From: Halocynthiibacter styelae
Lineage (GTDB): Bacteria; Pseudomonadota; Alphaproteobacteria; Rhodobacterales; Rhodobacteraceae
Direction: 5' to 3'
Length of the DNA: 64,000 nucleotides
Assembly: GCF_016123485.1 (NCBI RefSeq)
Contig: NZ_JADCKQ010000015.1
Location: 1-64,000, forward strand
Shown here: positions 24,977-33,008 of the stretch, piece after piece
Layout: each line of letters opens with the position of its first letter
How positions within the stretch are numbered: the first letter of the stretch is position 1
Made by a program: the position numbers and the translations under genes
The notes under the pieces: generated by a model
Told to the model about the DNA's origin: nothing
The model's database searches: none
The model's input: only the letters and a program-made list of their open reading frames with translations

Positions 24977-25006
24977 ACAAAAAGGGCGGCAGGTTACCCT
25001 GCCGCC
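24977..25006 (-). terminator. Intrinsic terminator of the small secreted-peptide gene
   Basis: Minus-strand stem GGCGGCAGG/CCTGCCGCC (9 bp, 4-nt loop) followed by CTTTTTGTATTTT. It separates the peptide gene from tetR. Confidence 0.88.
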
Positions 25007-25034
25007 AGTTTACCCTCAGGGATGAAAGAGGGAA

Positions 25035-25181
25035 TTACTTTCCTGCGTCAGCGTCCGCAGGGGAGGTTTCGGTCGGCCAGGTCAGGGTCGGGAACCAGGT
25101 GTCGCCTGTCGGAGATGCAGCGGCAGGAACGGCCAGGGTCGCAACCAGGGCAAGGGCGAGGGCAGTACGGATAAAAGACAT
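25035..25181 (-). CDS. Very small secreted peptide precursor
   Basis: 48 residues starting MSFIRTALALALVATLAVPA, a clear Sec signal peptide with an AAA-S cleavage site, which leaves a mature peptide of about 25 residues (TGDTWFPTLTWPTETSPADA and a short tail). It contains two Trp-Pro-type turns and no cysteine. ATG 25181 lies 6 nt after AAGGAG, which favours it over the ATG two codons upstream that abuts the ribosome binding site. It has its own terminator and a promoter carrying two TetR-like operators. No homologue is recalled; the function is unknown. Confidence 0.75.
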   Translation of the reverse strand: MSFIRTALALALVATLAVPAAASPTGDTWFPTLTWPTETSPADADAGK

Positions 25182-25202
25182 GTTCATCTCCTTTCTATGA
25201 AC

Positions 25203-25213
25203 TAAACTGTTTC
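25203..25213. promoter_or_regulatory. Candidate TetR operator, site 2
   Basis: TAAAC-T-GTTTC, one base from a perfect palindrome, 22 nt upstream of the small peptide gene. Its centre is 23 bp from site 3, about two helical turns. Confidence 0.5.
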
Positions 25214-25224
25214 GTACAATTGAT

Positions 25225-25237
25225 CTAAACCGTTTAG
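25225..25237. promoter_or_regulatory. Candidate TetR operator, site 3
   Basis: A 13-bp perfect palindrome CTAAAC-C-GTTTAG. Sites 2 and 3 are also enclosed by a perfect 9-bp inverted repeat, GAACTAAAC (25199-25207) and GTTTAGTTC (25232-25240). Confidence 0.6.
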
Positions 25238-25295
25238 TTCAGAATACAAGAGGTAGATGCATTTTTTTCTTTCAATTTGTCAGAAAAGGCATAAA

Positions 25296-25310
25296 TTAGA
25301 ATCATTCTAA
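25296..25310. promoter_or_regulatory. Irr-type iron control element upstream of mbfA
   Basis: A 15-bp perfect palindrome TTAGAAT-C-ATTCTAA, matching the TTAGAA-N3-TTCTAA pattern of the Irr box (ICE) of alphaproteobacteria. It ends 14 nt before the mbfA start codon. By analogy with rhizobial mbfA, Irr would repress the gene when iron is scarce. Confidence 0.75.
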
Positions 25311-25324
25311 AGAGAGGTGCTCAG

Positions 25325-26299
25325 ATGTTTTCCGGCCGCATGAATCGCAGACGTTTTTCAGATCTGACGGAACAGGAAATTCTCGCGCTTGCGATTTCTT
25401 CCGAAGAAGATGATGCGCGGATCTACCGGCTTTACGCCCAGCGTCTGCGCCCGGATTTTCCGGAAAGTGCTGCGATGTTTGATGAAATGGCCGCAGAGGA
25501 GGATGACCATCACCGCGCCCTGATCACCATGCACCAGAAACGCTTTGGTGACGTGATCCCCCTGATCCGGCGCGAACATGTGTCAGGTTTCTATGCGCGT
25601 CGTCCGGTCTGGCTGGTGGAAAACCTGTCGCTTGAAACCATGCGGGGTGAGGCTGCAAAGATGGAACATGACGCCGCGGCCTTCTATACGAAAGCCGCGC
25701 AATACAGTTCTGATGCGCAGACCCGGCAATTGCTGAATGAACTGGCCGCGGCAGAGGCCGGGCATGAAAACCGCGCCGAAGGCTTGCATGAAAACCTTAC
25801 CGGTGAGGCGGGCGAAGAAGAAAACCGCGCTGCCCATCGTCAGTTTGTTCTCACCTGGGTGCAGCCGGGTCTTGCGGGGCTGATGGATGGGTCCGTGTCC
25901 ACCTTGGCCCCGATCTTTGCCGTCGCTTTTGCCACGGGCGACACCTGGACAACCTTCCTTGTGGGCCTTGCGGCCTCTGTCGGGGCAGGGATTTCCATGG
26001 GGTTTACCGAGGCCGCATCCGATGACGGCGAACTGTCCGGGCGCGGGTCGCCGGTGAAACGCGGATTTGCCTCGGGCATTATGACAACGGTTGGCGGGCT
26101 GGGCCACGCGCTGCCTTATCTGATCACCGACTTCTGGACCGCCACGACCATCGCAATCCTTGTGGTGTTCATTGAACTCTGGGCGATCGCCTGGATCCAG
26201 AACCGTTTCATGGATACGCCGTTTCTGCGGGCGACATTTCAGGTGGTTCTGGGCGGTGCCCTTGTCTTCGCGGCGGGGGTGTTGATCGGCGGCGGCTGA
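25325..26299 (+). CDS. mbfA: Membrane-bound ferritin-VIT1 fusion (MbfA)
   Basis: 324 residues. The N-terminal half is a ferritin/rubrerythrin-like four-helix domain with metal ligands in SSEEDD (Glu27/28), AAEEDDHH (58-63), MEHDAAAFY (Glu114) and AEAGHE (Glu144, His147). The C-terminal half (from about residue 180) has membrane segments of the VIT1/CCC1 iron transporter family. MbfA exports iron and protects against iron and peroxide stress in other alphaproteobacteria. The Irr-type palindrome just upstream agrees with iron control. Ribosome binding site AGAGAGG precedes ATG 25325. Confidence 0.9.
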   Translation: MFSGRMNRRRFSDLTEQEILALAISSEEDDARIYRLYAQRLRPDFPESAAMFDEMAAEEDDHHRALITMHQKRFGDVIPLIRREHVSGFYARRPVWLVENLSLETMRGEAAKMEHDAAAFYTKAAQYSSDAQTRQLLNELAAAEAGHENRAEGLHENLTGEAGEEENRAAHRQFVLTWVQPGLAGLMDGSVSTLAPIFAVAFATGDTWTTFLVGLAASVGAGISMGFTEAASDDGELSGRGSPVKRGFASGIMTTVGGLGHALPYLITDFWTATTIAILVVFIELWAIAWIQNRFMDTPFLRATFQVVLGGALVFAAGVLIGGG

Positions 26300-26353
26300 A
26301 CACCGTAGCTTCAGGGGATAGGCAAAGCCCGCCTGACATGTTAGCGCTGCTAT

Positions 26354-27280
26354 ATGATCGAAATTTTCCTGAAGACCCTGCCGTTTTTCGCCATCATTGG
26401 CCTGGGCTATGGTGCGTGTCGCAGTGGTTTCTTTCCGGAAGCAGCCGCAGCCTGGCTGACGAAATTTGTCTTCTATTTTGCACTGTCCGCAATGCTGTTT
26501 GGCTTTGCCGCCAGTCTGCCCGTTGCCGAAATATTTGATGTGCAATTTGCGCTGGCCTATCTCGCTGGGTGTTTCTTCGTTTACATCATCGCAACCATCG
26601 CGGCCTTAATCCGCAAACGCGGCATCGAAGAAGCCGCCGTTGAAGCCCAGGTTGCCACCATCGGCAATACGGGCTTTCTGGGGGTGCCGATGTTGGTCAA
26701 GCTGTTTGGCGCCACAGCAGCTGGCCCTGTCTTGATGGTTTTGACCCTGGACCTTGTGGTGTTTTCCAGCCTGATCGTGATCCTGATCACCGGTGCACGC
26801 GATGGCCGTATGAGCCCGGCAATTGTTGGAACACTCGCGCTGGGCTTGCTGAAAAACCCCATGATAGTCTCTATTGTGGCTGGGTTATCGGTGTCGGCCA
26901 TGGGCTGGACCTTGCCCGGTCCGGTTGCTGAATTCACGGATATTCTGGGAGGGGCCGCCACGCCAGGCGCGCTCTTTGCAATCGGTGCATCGCTGGCCGG
27001 GAAATCGGCGGAACGTGTTTCTGTCGCCGCTTGGTTGTCCTTCCTGAAGCTCGTCATACACCCTTTGGCGGTCTATATTGCCGCCTTCCACATCTTCGAC
27101 GTCGATCCTTTTGCGGCCATGGTTATGGTTACCGCTGCGGCCCTTCCGGTGGCCGGGAACGTCTATATTCTTGCGCAACACTACGGGGTTGCGCCGCAAC
27201 GGGTCTCTGCCGCGATCCTCATTTCAACTGTCATCAGCGTGCTGACCGTCACGCTGACCATCGCCATGCTACAGGGGTAA
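26354..27280 (+). CDS. AEC (auxin efflux carrier) family transporter
   Basis: 308 residues with about ten membrane segments. The N-terminal FFAIIGLGYGACRSGFF and the central GNTGFLGVPMLVKLFG, with its break in the helix, are characteristic of the AEC family, which in bacteria exports or imports small organic acids. The substrate cannot be deduced. It lies 4 nt upstream of a nitroreductase gene and is probably co-transcribed with it. Confidence 0.88.
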   Translation: MIEIFLKTLPFFAIIGLGYGACRSGFFPEAAAAWLTKFVFYFALSAMLFGFAASLPVAEIFDVQFALAYLAGCFFVYIIATIAALIRKRGIEEAAVEAQVATIGNTGFLGVPMLVKLFGATAAGPVLMVLTLDLVVFSSLIVILITGARDGRMSPAIVGTLALGLLKNPMIVSIVAGLSVSAMGWTLPGPVAEFTDILGGAATPGALFAIGASLAGKSAERVSVAAWLSFLKLVIHPLAVYIAAFHIFDVDPFAAMVMVTAAALPVAGNVYILAQHYGVAPQRVSAAILISTVISVLTVTLTIAMLQG

Positions 27281-27284
27281 ACAC

Positions 27285-28004
27285 ATGTTTTTTCTTGATG
27301 ATATCAAATATGAAGCCCTGGCTTTGCCAGACCGTGCCGATATGGATGATACGCAGATGCAGGAAGCTGCGCAGGCGTTTGCGCAGTTCATGACAGAACG
27401 CCATACCGTGCGCGATTATTCGGACCGTCCGGTGAATGAAGCCGTGATTGCCGAATGTATCCGCGCCGCAGGCACAGCCCCCTCTGGCGCAAATCACCAG
27501 CCCTGGCATTTTGTCGCGATTTCCGATCTGGATATGAAAGCCCGCATTCGCGAGGCTGCGGAAGAGGAAGAGAAAGCCTTCTACGCCGGTGGCGCAGGGG
27601 ATGAATGGCTGAAGGCGCTGGAACCTGTCGGCACCAATGAACACAAGCCGCACCTGACCAAAGCCCCCTGGCTGATTGTGATCTTCGCGCAGCGCTGGGG
27701 CGAAACCAAAGATGGGCATCGCTATAAAAATTACTATGTGCCGGAAAGCACCGGGATTGCTTCGGGCTTTCTGCTGGCCGCATTGCATCACGCGGGCCTC
27801 GTCAGTCTGACCCACACGCCAAATCCGATGAAGTTCCTGAATGAAATGTGCGGGCGGCCTGCATCGGAAAAAGCCCTGATGATTGTGGCTGTCGGTCACC
27901 CGTCTGAAGACGCCACCGTGCCCGCCGTTGCCAAACTGAAGAAACCGCTTGATGAAATCATGTCGGTGAACCCGGGCCCGGCCAAAGGCGAAAACAGCGA
28001 CTAA
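27285..28004 (+). CDS. Nitroreductase family oxidoreductase
   Basis: 239 residues. The FMN-binding N-terminal pattern ERHTVRDYSDRPV and the segment GTAPSGANHQPWHFV are typical of the nitroreductase fold. The middle contains SGFLLAALHHAGLVSLTHTP, also conserved. Members reduce nitro compounds, quinones or flavins with NAD(P)H; dehalogenases of similar sequence exist. The physiological substrate is unknown. It follows the AEC carrier by 4 nt. Confidence 0.88.
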   Translation: MFFLDDIKYEALALPDRADMDDTQMQEAAQAFAQFMTERHTVRDYSDRPVNEAVIAECIRAAGTAPSGANHQPWHFVAISDLDMKARIREAAEEEEKAFYAGGAGDEWLKALEPVGTNEHKPHLTKAPWLIVIFAQRWGETKDGHRYKNYYVPESTGIASGFLLAALHHAGLVSLTHTPNPMKFLNEMCGRPASEKALMIVAVGHPSEDATVPAVAKLKKPLDEIMSVNPGPAKGENSD

Positions 28005-28089
28005 CACGGCGCAAACCGGGTTTGCCGGAACCACCATGCCTGCTATGCAGTTTATAAATCAAAGAAAAGACATCAGGGAAAAACGCATC

Positions 28090-28920
28090 ATGAAAACCGT
28101 TTCAGAAAATACCTGCTTCGGCGGCACACAGGGCGTTTACAGCCACGATTCCACCGCAACTGGCACCGAGATGACCTTTGGTCTGTTCCTGCCGGAAGAG
28201 ACCAAAGACGGCCCGGTGCCGATCCTCTGGTATCTGTCCGGCCTGACCTGCACCCATGAAAACGCCATGACCAAAGCCGGCGCCCAGGCCTGGGCGGCGG
28301 AACAGGGCATTGCGATCTGTTTCCCGGACACATCCCCACGCGGCGAAGGTGTGGCCAATGATGACGCCTATGATCTGGGCCAGGGCGCGGGCTTTTATGT
28401 GAACGCAACCCAAGACCCGTGGACCCCGCATTTCAACATGTGGGATTATGTGGCTGAGGAACTGCCTGCGCTTCTGGGCGAAAACTTCAACATCGACATG
28501 GACCGCCAGGGCATCACCGGCCATTCTATGGGCGGGCATGGTGCGCTGACATTGGCGATGAACCTGCCGGGGCGCTATCGTTCGGTTTCGGCGTTTTCCC
28601 CAATCGCAAACCCAAGCCAAAGTGACTGGGGCCGCAAACAGCTGTCAGCCTATCTGGGCGATGATGAAACCAGCTGGGCGAAACATGACGCAAGCCTTCT
28701 GATGGCGGACAAGGGCTTTGACGGCCCGGTCCTGATCGATCAGGGCGCAGATGATCAGTTCCTGGACCTTCTGAAACCCGAAGCCCTGGCGCAAGCCATG
28801 GCGGCGAAACGTCAGGATGGAATTTTCCGCATGCAAAAGGGCTATGATCACAGCTATTTCTTTGTGGCCAGTTTCATGGAAGATCATGTGAATTTCCACG
28901 CAGAGGCCCTTTGGGCGTAA
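28090..28920 (+). CDS. fghA: S-formylglutathione hydrolase
   Basis: 276 residues from ATG 28090 (MKTVSENTCFGGTQG). The serine-hydrolase nucleophile is in GHSMGGHGAL, an Asp lies in DQGADDQFLD and the catalytic His in YDHSYFFVASF. The family hallmark WYLSGLTCTHENAMTKAG is present. It hydrolyses S-formylglutathione to formate and glutathione in formaldehyde detoxification. The glutathione-dependent alcohol dehydrogenase partner is not in the window. It stands 22 nt upstream of sthA. Confidence 0.95.
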   Translation: MKTVSENTCFGGTQGVYSHDSTATGTEMTFGLFLPEETKDGPVPILWYLSGLTCTHENAMTKAGAQAWAAEQGIAICFPDTSPRGEGVANDDAYDLGQGAGFYVNATQDPWTPHFNMWDYVAEELPALLGENFNIDMDRQGITGHSMGGHGALTLAMNLPGRYRSVSAFSPIANPSQSDWGRKQLSAYLGDDETSWAKHDASLLMADKGFDGPVLIDQGADDQFLDLLKPEALAQAMAAKRQDGIFRMQKGYDHSYFFVASFMEDHVNFHAEALWA

Positions 28921-28942
28921 GAATAAGGTAAGGGGCACTGTT

Positions 28943-30400
28943 ATGAACCATTATGATCTGATTGTTATTGGCAGCGGCCCCGCAGGGCGTTCCGCTGCGA
29001 TCCAGGCTGGGAAACTGGGCCGTCGTGTTGTCGTGCTGGAACGCGCGCCACGTCTGGGCGGTGTGTCTGCCCATACGGGTACGATCCCATCCAAAACCCT
29101 GCGCGAAACCGTGCTGAACCTGTCGGGCTGGCGTGAACGCAGCTTTTATGGCCGCAGCTACCGGGCACGCGATGACATTGGCGCGTCTGACCTGAAAGCG
29201 CGCCTGCATATGACCATCGACCACGAGGTTGACGTGCTGGAACATCAGTTCAACCGCAACCACGTTGATACGATCCAGGGCGAGGCGCATTTTGTCTCAA
29301 AGAACGAAGTTGAGGTGAAACAACCCTCTGGTGAGGTTCTGACCCTTACAGGCGACAAATTCCTCATTGCGACCGGCACCCGCCCCTATCGCCCGGAATA
29401 CATCCCTTTCAACGGCAAAACCATTCTGGATGGCGATGAATTCCTCGATATGGATGACCTGCCGCGCAGTCTGGTTGTTGTCGGTGCGGGCGTGATCGGC
29501 GTGGAATATGCCACCATGTTCTCGGCTCTTGATATCCGCGTCACCCTGATCGAACCACGTGACAGTTTCCTTGATTTCATCGACCGTCAGCTGATTGATG
29601 AATTCACCCATCAGATCCGCGAAAACGGTGTTGATCTGCGTCTGGGCGCAGCGGTGGAAAGCGTGGAAGATCGTGGCAGCCATATTGAGGTTGCCCTTGA
29701 TAACGGTCGTCACGTGCGCACGGAAATGCTGCTGTTCGCTGCGGGCCGTATGGGCGCAACGGATGCGCTGAACCTGCAAGCCGCGGGCCTTGAAACCGAC
29801 CACCGCGGGCGTCTGAAAGTTGCACGTAAAACCTATCAGACCGATGTACCGCATATCTATGCCGCCGGTGATGTGATCGGGCACCCAAGCCTTGCGTCAA
29901 CCTCGCTGCAACAAGGCCGTGTTGCCGCCTGTCACGCGCTGGACACGCCATCGCTCAGTGAATCCCCCTGGTTCCCCTATGGCATCTATTCCGTGCCGGA
30001 AATGTCCACCTGTGGCATGTCCGAAGAGGAAGCTCAGGAACGTGAGATCCCCTATGAAGTCGGCGTTGCGCGTTTCCGTGAAACATCGCGCGGGCACATC
30101 ATGGGGCTGGAACATGGCATGCTGAAAATGCTGGTCAGCCTGAAAACCCGCCGCCTTCTGGGCGTGCAGATTGTGGGTGAAGGCGCGACAGAACTGATCC
30201 ATATTGCCCAGGCGGTGCTGAACCTGAAGGGCACGGTGGATTACTTCGTTCAGAACACCTTCAACTATCCAACCCTGGCCGAGGCTTATAAAATTGCCGG
30301 TCTTGATGCTTTCAACCGCATGCCGATCCCGGAAGAGTTCAGGAAGAAGCCTAAGGCCAAAGCCGCAAAATCCGACGACAAGGGTGCGAAAGACAAATGA
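28943..30400 (+). CDS. sthA: Soluble NAD(P)(+) transhydrogenase
   Basis: 485 residues of the flavoprotein disulfide-reductase fold. FAD loop [19 protein letters not shown] is followed by [17 protein letters not shown]. The redox-active cysteines of lipoamide dehydrogenase are replaced here by Ser and Thr, as expected for transhydrogenases that pass hydride between pyridine nucleotides. A second nucleotide loop is [12 protein letters not shown], and the C-terminal interface domain contains [14 protein letters not shown] lysine-rich tail extends the C-terminus. The stop overlaps the next gene by 4 nt. Confidence 0.93.
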   Translation: MNHYDLIVIGSGPAGRSAAIQAGKLGRRVVVLERAPRLGGVSAHTGTIPSKTLRETVLNLSGWRERSFYGRSYRARDDIGASDLKARLHMTIDHEVDVLEHQFNRNHVDTIQGEAHFVSKNEVEVKQPSGEVLTLTGDKFLIATGTRPYRPEYIPFNGKTILDGDEFLDMDDLPRSLVVVGAGVIGVEYATMFSALDIRVTLIEPRDSFLDFIDRQLIDEFTHQIRENGVDLRLGAAVESVEDRGSHIEVALDNGRHVRTEMLLFAAGRMGATDALNLQAAGLETDHRGRLKVARKTYQTDVPHIYAAGDVIGHPSLASTSLQQGRVAACHALDTPSLSESPWFPYGIYSVPEMSTCGMSEEEAQEREIPYEVGVARFRETSRGHIMGLEHGMLKMLVSLKTRRLLGVQIVGEGATELIHIAQAVLNLKGTVDYFVQNTFNYPTLAEAYKIAGLDAFNRMPIPEEFRKKPKAKAAKSDDKGAKDK

Positions 30401-30849
30401 CAGCGATCTACATTGACGCCGACGCCTGCCCGGTAAAAGCCGAGGCAGAGCGCGTGGCAACCCGCCACAAGGTGAAGATGTATGTTGTCTGTAACGGTGG
30501 TCTGCGCCCTTCGCAAAATCCGCTGGTGGAGACCGTGATTGTGCCCGATGGCCCGGATGTGGCCGACATGTGGATCGCGGATCGTGCGGTTAAGGGCGAT
30601 GTGGTTGTCACCGGCGACATTCCTCTGGCGGCGAAATGTGTGGCCTCTGGCGCGCGTGTTGTGCGTCACAATGGCGAAATGTTTACTGAGGCCAATATCG
30701 GCCAGCAGCTTGCCACCCGTGATCTGATGGCTGACCTGCGCGAAGCTAATCCGTTTCGTCAGGGCGGTGGCCGGCCGTTTTCAAAGGCCGACCGTTCCCG
30801 GTTTCTCGATGTGATGGAACGCGAAACCCGGGCGGCGCAGAAAGACTGA
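30397..30849 (+). CDS. YaiI/YqxD (UPF0178) family protein
   Basis: 150 residues beginning [20 protein letters not shown], the signature of UPF0178 proteins, which have a PIN/NYN-like nuclease fold. The Asp pair and the later [16 protein letters not shown] with RGGRPF-type C-terminus ([14 protein letters not shown]) are conserved. Function is unproven. It is translationally coupled to sthA (ATGA overlap). Confidence 0.9.
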   Translation: MTAIYIDADACPVKAEAERVATRHKVKMYVVCNGGLRPSQNPLVETVIVPDGPDVADMWIADRAVKGDVVVTGDIPLAAKCVASGARVVRHNGEMFTEANIGQQLATRDLMADLREANPFRQGGGRPFSKADRSRFLDVMERETRAAQKD

Positions 30850-30922
30850 CCATTCGCGGTTTCAATCGTGTAAGTATATTAAGTAGTGAGATGGTTGAAT
30901 TATAATTTCAGCAGGAAAACCC

Positions 30923-31504
30923 ATGAATATTGATGCAGATATTGAAAATAAATCACTTATTTTTTCAGACGGAGAAGTTTGCGAAAAACTGAAACTGGCA
31001 GGAAATCCGGACTTGTATCATCAGGTTGCCTGCGCGGTGAACTGTGATTGCGATTCCTACCCACTTTTGCAATGGATTATAGAACAACCAGATTGCGATA
31101 AGGCAACGGCCTTGACTGTGTTAGGCATTACCGCCGCTTACGAACATATTTTTCGCATGTCATATGAAACTGAAAGCGGCGCAGTCAGTGAAATAGCCAG
31201 GACGATTTGTGAAAACTCTGAGCAGGGCTTTTACAAAAGATCTGAGATTGGCCTGCAGGATGTAGAAACTGCATGGCAGCCTGCGCAGTTAAAGGGGCAG
31301 GTCGAGGAAGGTTGTCATAAGCTTGATGGATCTGCCGGAGGGCCGTATCTGCCTGTACCTAAACAGCTTCTCGACCATGTATATCCGGACGTGCCAGCAA
31401 TCTACACAGAATATTTTAGTGATGAGGTTGGCCTTTGGGACATAAAAACAAATGTTCCGGAACCCATGTGGCCGATGTTTGGTGTTCCTGCGGTTGATAG
31501 ATAA
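30923..31504 (+). CDS. AT-rich orphan gene with a DUF4274-like segment
   Basis: 193 residues, cytoplasmic, acidic. The only recognisable part is LLQWIIEQPDCDKATALTVL (about 49-68), which resembles DUF4274 proteins, a family often annotated next to toxin or immunity genes; the match is from memory. The remainder is unplaced. Base composition and codon use are visibly AT-richer than the flanking sthA and permease genes, and the gene is bounded by an AT-rich promoter region (TATAAT at 30901-30906) and a very strong hairpin terminator. It looks recently acquired. Confidence 0.7.
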   Translation: MNIDADIENKSLIFSDGEVCEKLKLAGNPDLYHQVACAVNCDCDSYPLLQWIIEQPDCDKATALTVLGITAAYEHIFRMSYETESGAVSEIARTICENSEQGFYKRSEIGLQDVETAWQPAQLKGQVEEGCHKLDGSAGGPYLPVPKQLLDHVYPDVPAIYTEYFSDEVGLWDIKTNVPEPMWPMFGVPAVDR

Positions 31505-31510
31505 CATCGC

Positions 31511-31543
31511 CGCGAATGTCTGGGGAATGCCCCGACATTCGCG
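31511..31543. terminator. Strong bidirectional hairpin between convergent genes
   Basis: CGCGAATGTC (31511-31520) pairs with GACATTCGCG (31534-31543), and GGGG/CCCC extend the stem inward past a single-base bulge, giving 14 bp. T-rich sequence follows. It serves the orphan gene and possibly the convergent permease. Confidence 0.8.
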
Positions 31544-31554
31544 TGTAATTTATC

Positions 31555-32610
31555 CTAGCCAAATGCGCTCCAGGCCTGAAACAGAACACCCGCCATAAAG
31601 GCCCCGGACAGGGACAGGGCAATATATAATCCAAAGACTTTTGGCTTCACCAGGGCCCAGACGGCAATCGCCGCAGGCAGGGAGGTCACGCCTCCGGCAA
31701 CAAGAAATGCAAGCCCCGCACCAGGTGCCATGCCCTGTTCGATCAGCCCGCCAATCAGCGGCAGCGCAGCGTAGCCGTTCAGATAAGCCGGCACCCCCAC
31801 GAAGGTCGCCACTGCAATCGGCCCGACACCTGTGCCGCCAAGCGCCTGTGTTACCATTTCAGCCGGGATCCAGGCCAGCATCAGGCTTTCCAGCAGGAAG
31901 GCGAGGATCAGCCATTTTGCAAGGAACAGCGTTGTTTTTATGGCTTCTTTCGTGAATTTGCCTCGACGATCTGCGTCTTTCCAGAAGGCCCAGACAACCG
32001 GTTTTGTGCCCTGCGCCGCAGATGCGCCACAGCCTCCGCCGACACCTTCTTTCAACGGGTCACGCAGGGCTGATGTGCCGGACAGAAGATGCACGCTCCA
32101 GCCGCCAAACAGGCCCAGGCCCACCGCCGCGATGGTCTTGGCAATGGCAAATTCAAACCCCAGAACACCGGATGTCAGAAAGAACATCGACGGGTCCATC
32201 ACGGGGGATGCCAGCCAGAAGGCCATAACCGCGGACAGGGGCACGCGCATCGCCAGAAGGGCTGCGATCAGCGGGATGACGCCACAGGAACAGAAAGGCG
32301 AAAAACCACCCGCAACCGCACCCAGAAAGATCATCAACGCCGGCGTCCCGGTGAACGCTCTTGCGATCAGCCCATCCGCATCACTTGCCCCGGCCCAGGC
32401 TGCGATGCCGATGGACAGAAGCAGGTAAGGTGCTGTGTGTAAAAGAGAAACCCAGACCTTATCAAGGCTGGCGCTAGCCTGTGCCCGGTCAAAGATCACG
32501 AGCAAAGTGAATATGACCAGGGAAGCAAGCCAGACGCGATGATCACGCCAAAGCGTCACAAGGAATGGGGTTTTCGGGGCCGGGGTGCAGCAGGTATTTG
32601 ACATTTCCAT
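31555..32610 (-). CDS. DUF318-type permease, predicted metal efflux
   Basis: 351 residues from ATG 32610 (349 from the alternative ATG at 32604). About eight to ten membrane segments in two halves. Thiol-rich features are SNTCCTPAP at the N-terminus and FSPFCSCGVIPL in a membrane segment; the latter is the hallmark of permeases proposed to export Cu/Zn or organoarsenicals. A Gly/Cys-containing linker (GVGGGCGAS) sits between the halves. It is downstream of an ArsR-type regulator that also has a Cys pair, and a copy of the regulator-promoter motif lies directly at its start codon. Metal specificity is not determined. Confidence 0.85.
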   Translation of the reverse strand: MEMSNTCCTPAPKTPFLVTLWRDHRVWLASLVIFTLLVIFDRAQASASLDKVWVSLLHTAPYLLLSIGIAAWAGASDADGLIARAFTGTPALMIFLGAVAGGFSPFCSCGVIPLIAALLAMRVPLSAVMAFWLASPVMDPSMFFLTSGVLGFEFAIAKTIAAVGLGLFGGWSVHLLSGTSALRDPLKEGVGGGCGASAAQGTKPVVWAFWKDADRRGKFTKEAIKTTLFLAKWLILAFLLESLMLAWIPAEMVTQALGGTGVGPIAVATFVGVPAYLNGYAALPLIGGLIEQGMAPGAGLAFLVAGGVTSLPAAIAVWALVKPKVFGLYIALSLSGAFMAGVLFQAWSAFG

Positions 32611-32630
32611 ATATCCGGTTTTATAGTTTC
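32611..32630 (-). promoter_or_regulatory. Candidate ArsR operator copy at the permease start
   Basis: ATATCCGGTTTTATAGTTTC on the plus strand matches, in opposite orientation, the motif upstream of arsR (positions 32981-32999) at about 16 of 19 positions. It overlaps the likely promoter of the permease, which is separated from arsR by a terminator. Confidence 0.5.
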
Positions 32631-32638
32631 TTTTTGCC

Positions 32639-32659
32639 AAAAAAAGGGGAAAACCCCTT
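32639..32659 (-). terminator. Intrinsic terminator at the arsR stop codon
   Basis: Minus-strand AAGGGG-TTTT-CCCCTT stem followed directly by a T-run. It overlaps the arsR stop, so the permease needs read-through or its own promoter. Confidence 0.8.
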
Positions 32660-32969
32660 ATCTGACGGTTTCCAGTGTTCTGACGCCGACGCAGCATTCT
32701 TCGGCCAGGAAGCCCAACAACGCATGCATCTTGTCGTAATCCACCATGCTAAAGACCTCACGCCCTTGTTTTTCCTGAAGAACAAGGCCTGAATCCACCA
32801 GTGTCGACATATGGTGGGCCAGGGTTGAGGGAGCTATTTTGATGTGCGCGGCAATCTCCCCCACACGCAAACCTTCTTTCCCGGCCTTCACCAGAAGGCG
32901 AAAGATCGAAAGGCGGGCGTCGTGGCCAAGTGCGGCAAGCGCACGTGCATTGGGGCTGCTTGTACTCAT
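32658..32969 (-). CDS. ArsR family transcriptional regulator
   Basis: 103 residues from ATG 32969 (MSTSSPNARALAALGHDARL). The winged-helix DNA-binding part includes GEIAAHIKIAPSTLAHHMST. The usual metal motif ELCVCDL in the recognition region is absent; instead a Cys pair lies near the C-terminus (EECCVG), a likely thiolate sensing site. It is upstream of the thiol-rich permease and should repress it and itself until a thiophilic ion or oxidant binds. The longer upstream frame to 33050 is not supported. Confidence 0.9.
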   Translation of the reverse strand: MSTSSPNARALAALGHDARLSIFRLLVKAGKEGLRVGEIAAHIKIAPSTLAHHMSTLVDSGLVLQEKQGREVFSMVDYDKMHALLGFLAEECCVGVRTLETVR

Positions 32970-32974
32970 GCGAC

Positions 32975-33008
32975 TCAATATAACTAAAAAACCGGTTATG
33001 TCAATATA
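32975..33008 (-). promoter_or_regulatory. Candidate arsR promoter-operator
   Basis: The central palindrome AACCGGTT (32990-32997) lies in the motif shared with 32611-32630 and is flanked by direct repeats TCAATATA at 32975-32982 and 33001-33008, 26 bp apart. It is 6 nt upstream of the arsR start. Confidence 0.5.

Noticed and set aside
28005-28032. Possible terminator CGGCGCAAACC/GGGTTTGCCG before fghA
   Set aside because: A hairpin can form, but there is a mismatch and no T-run, so I did not list it as a terminator.
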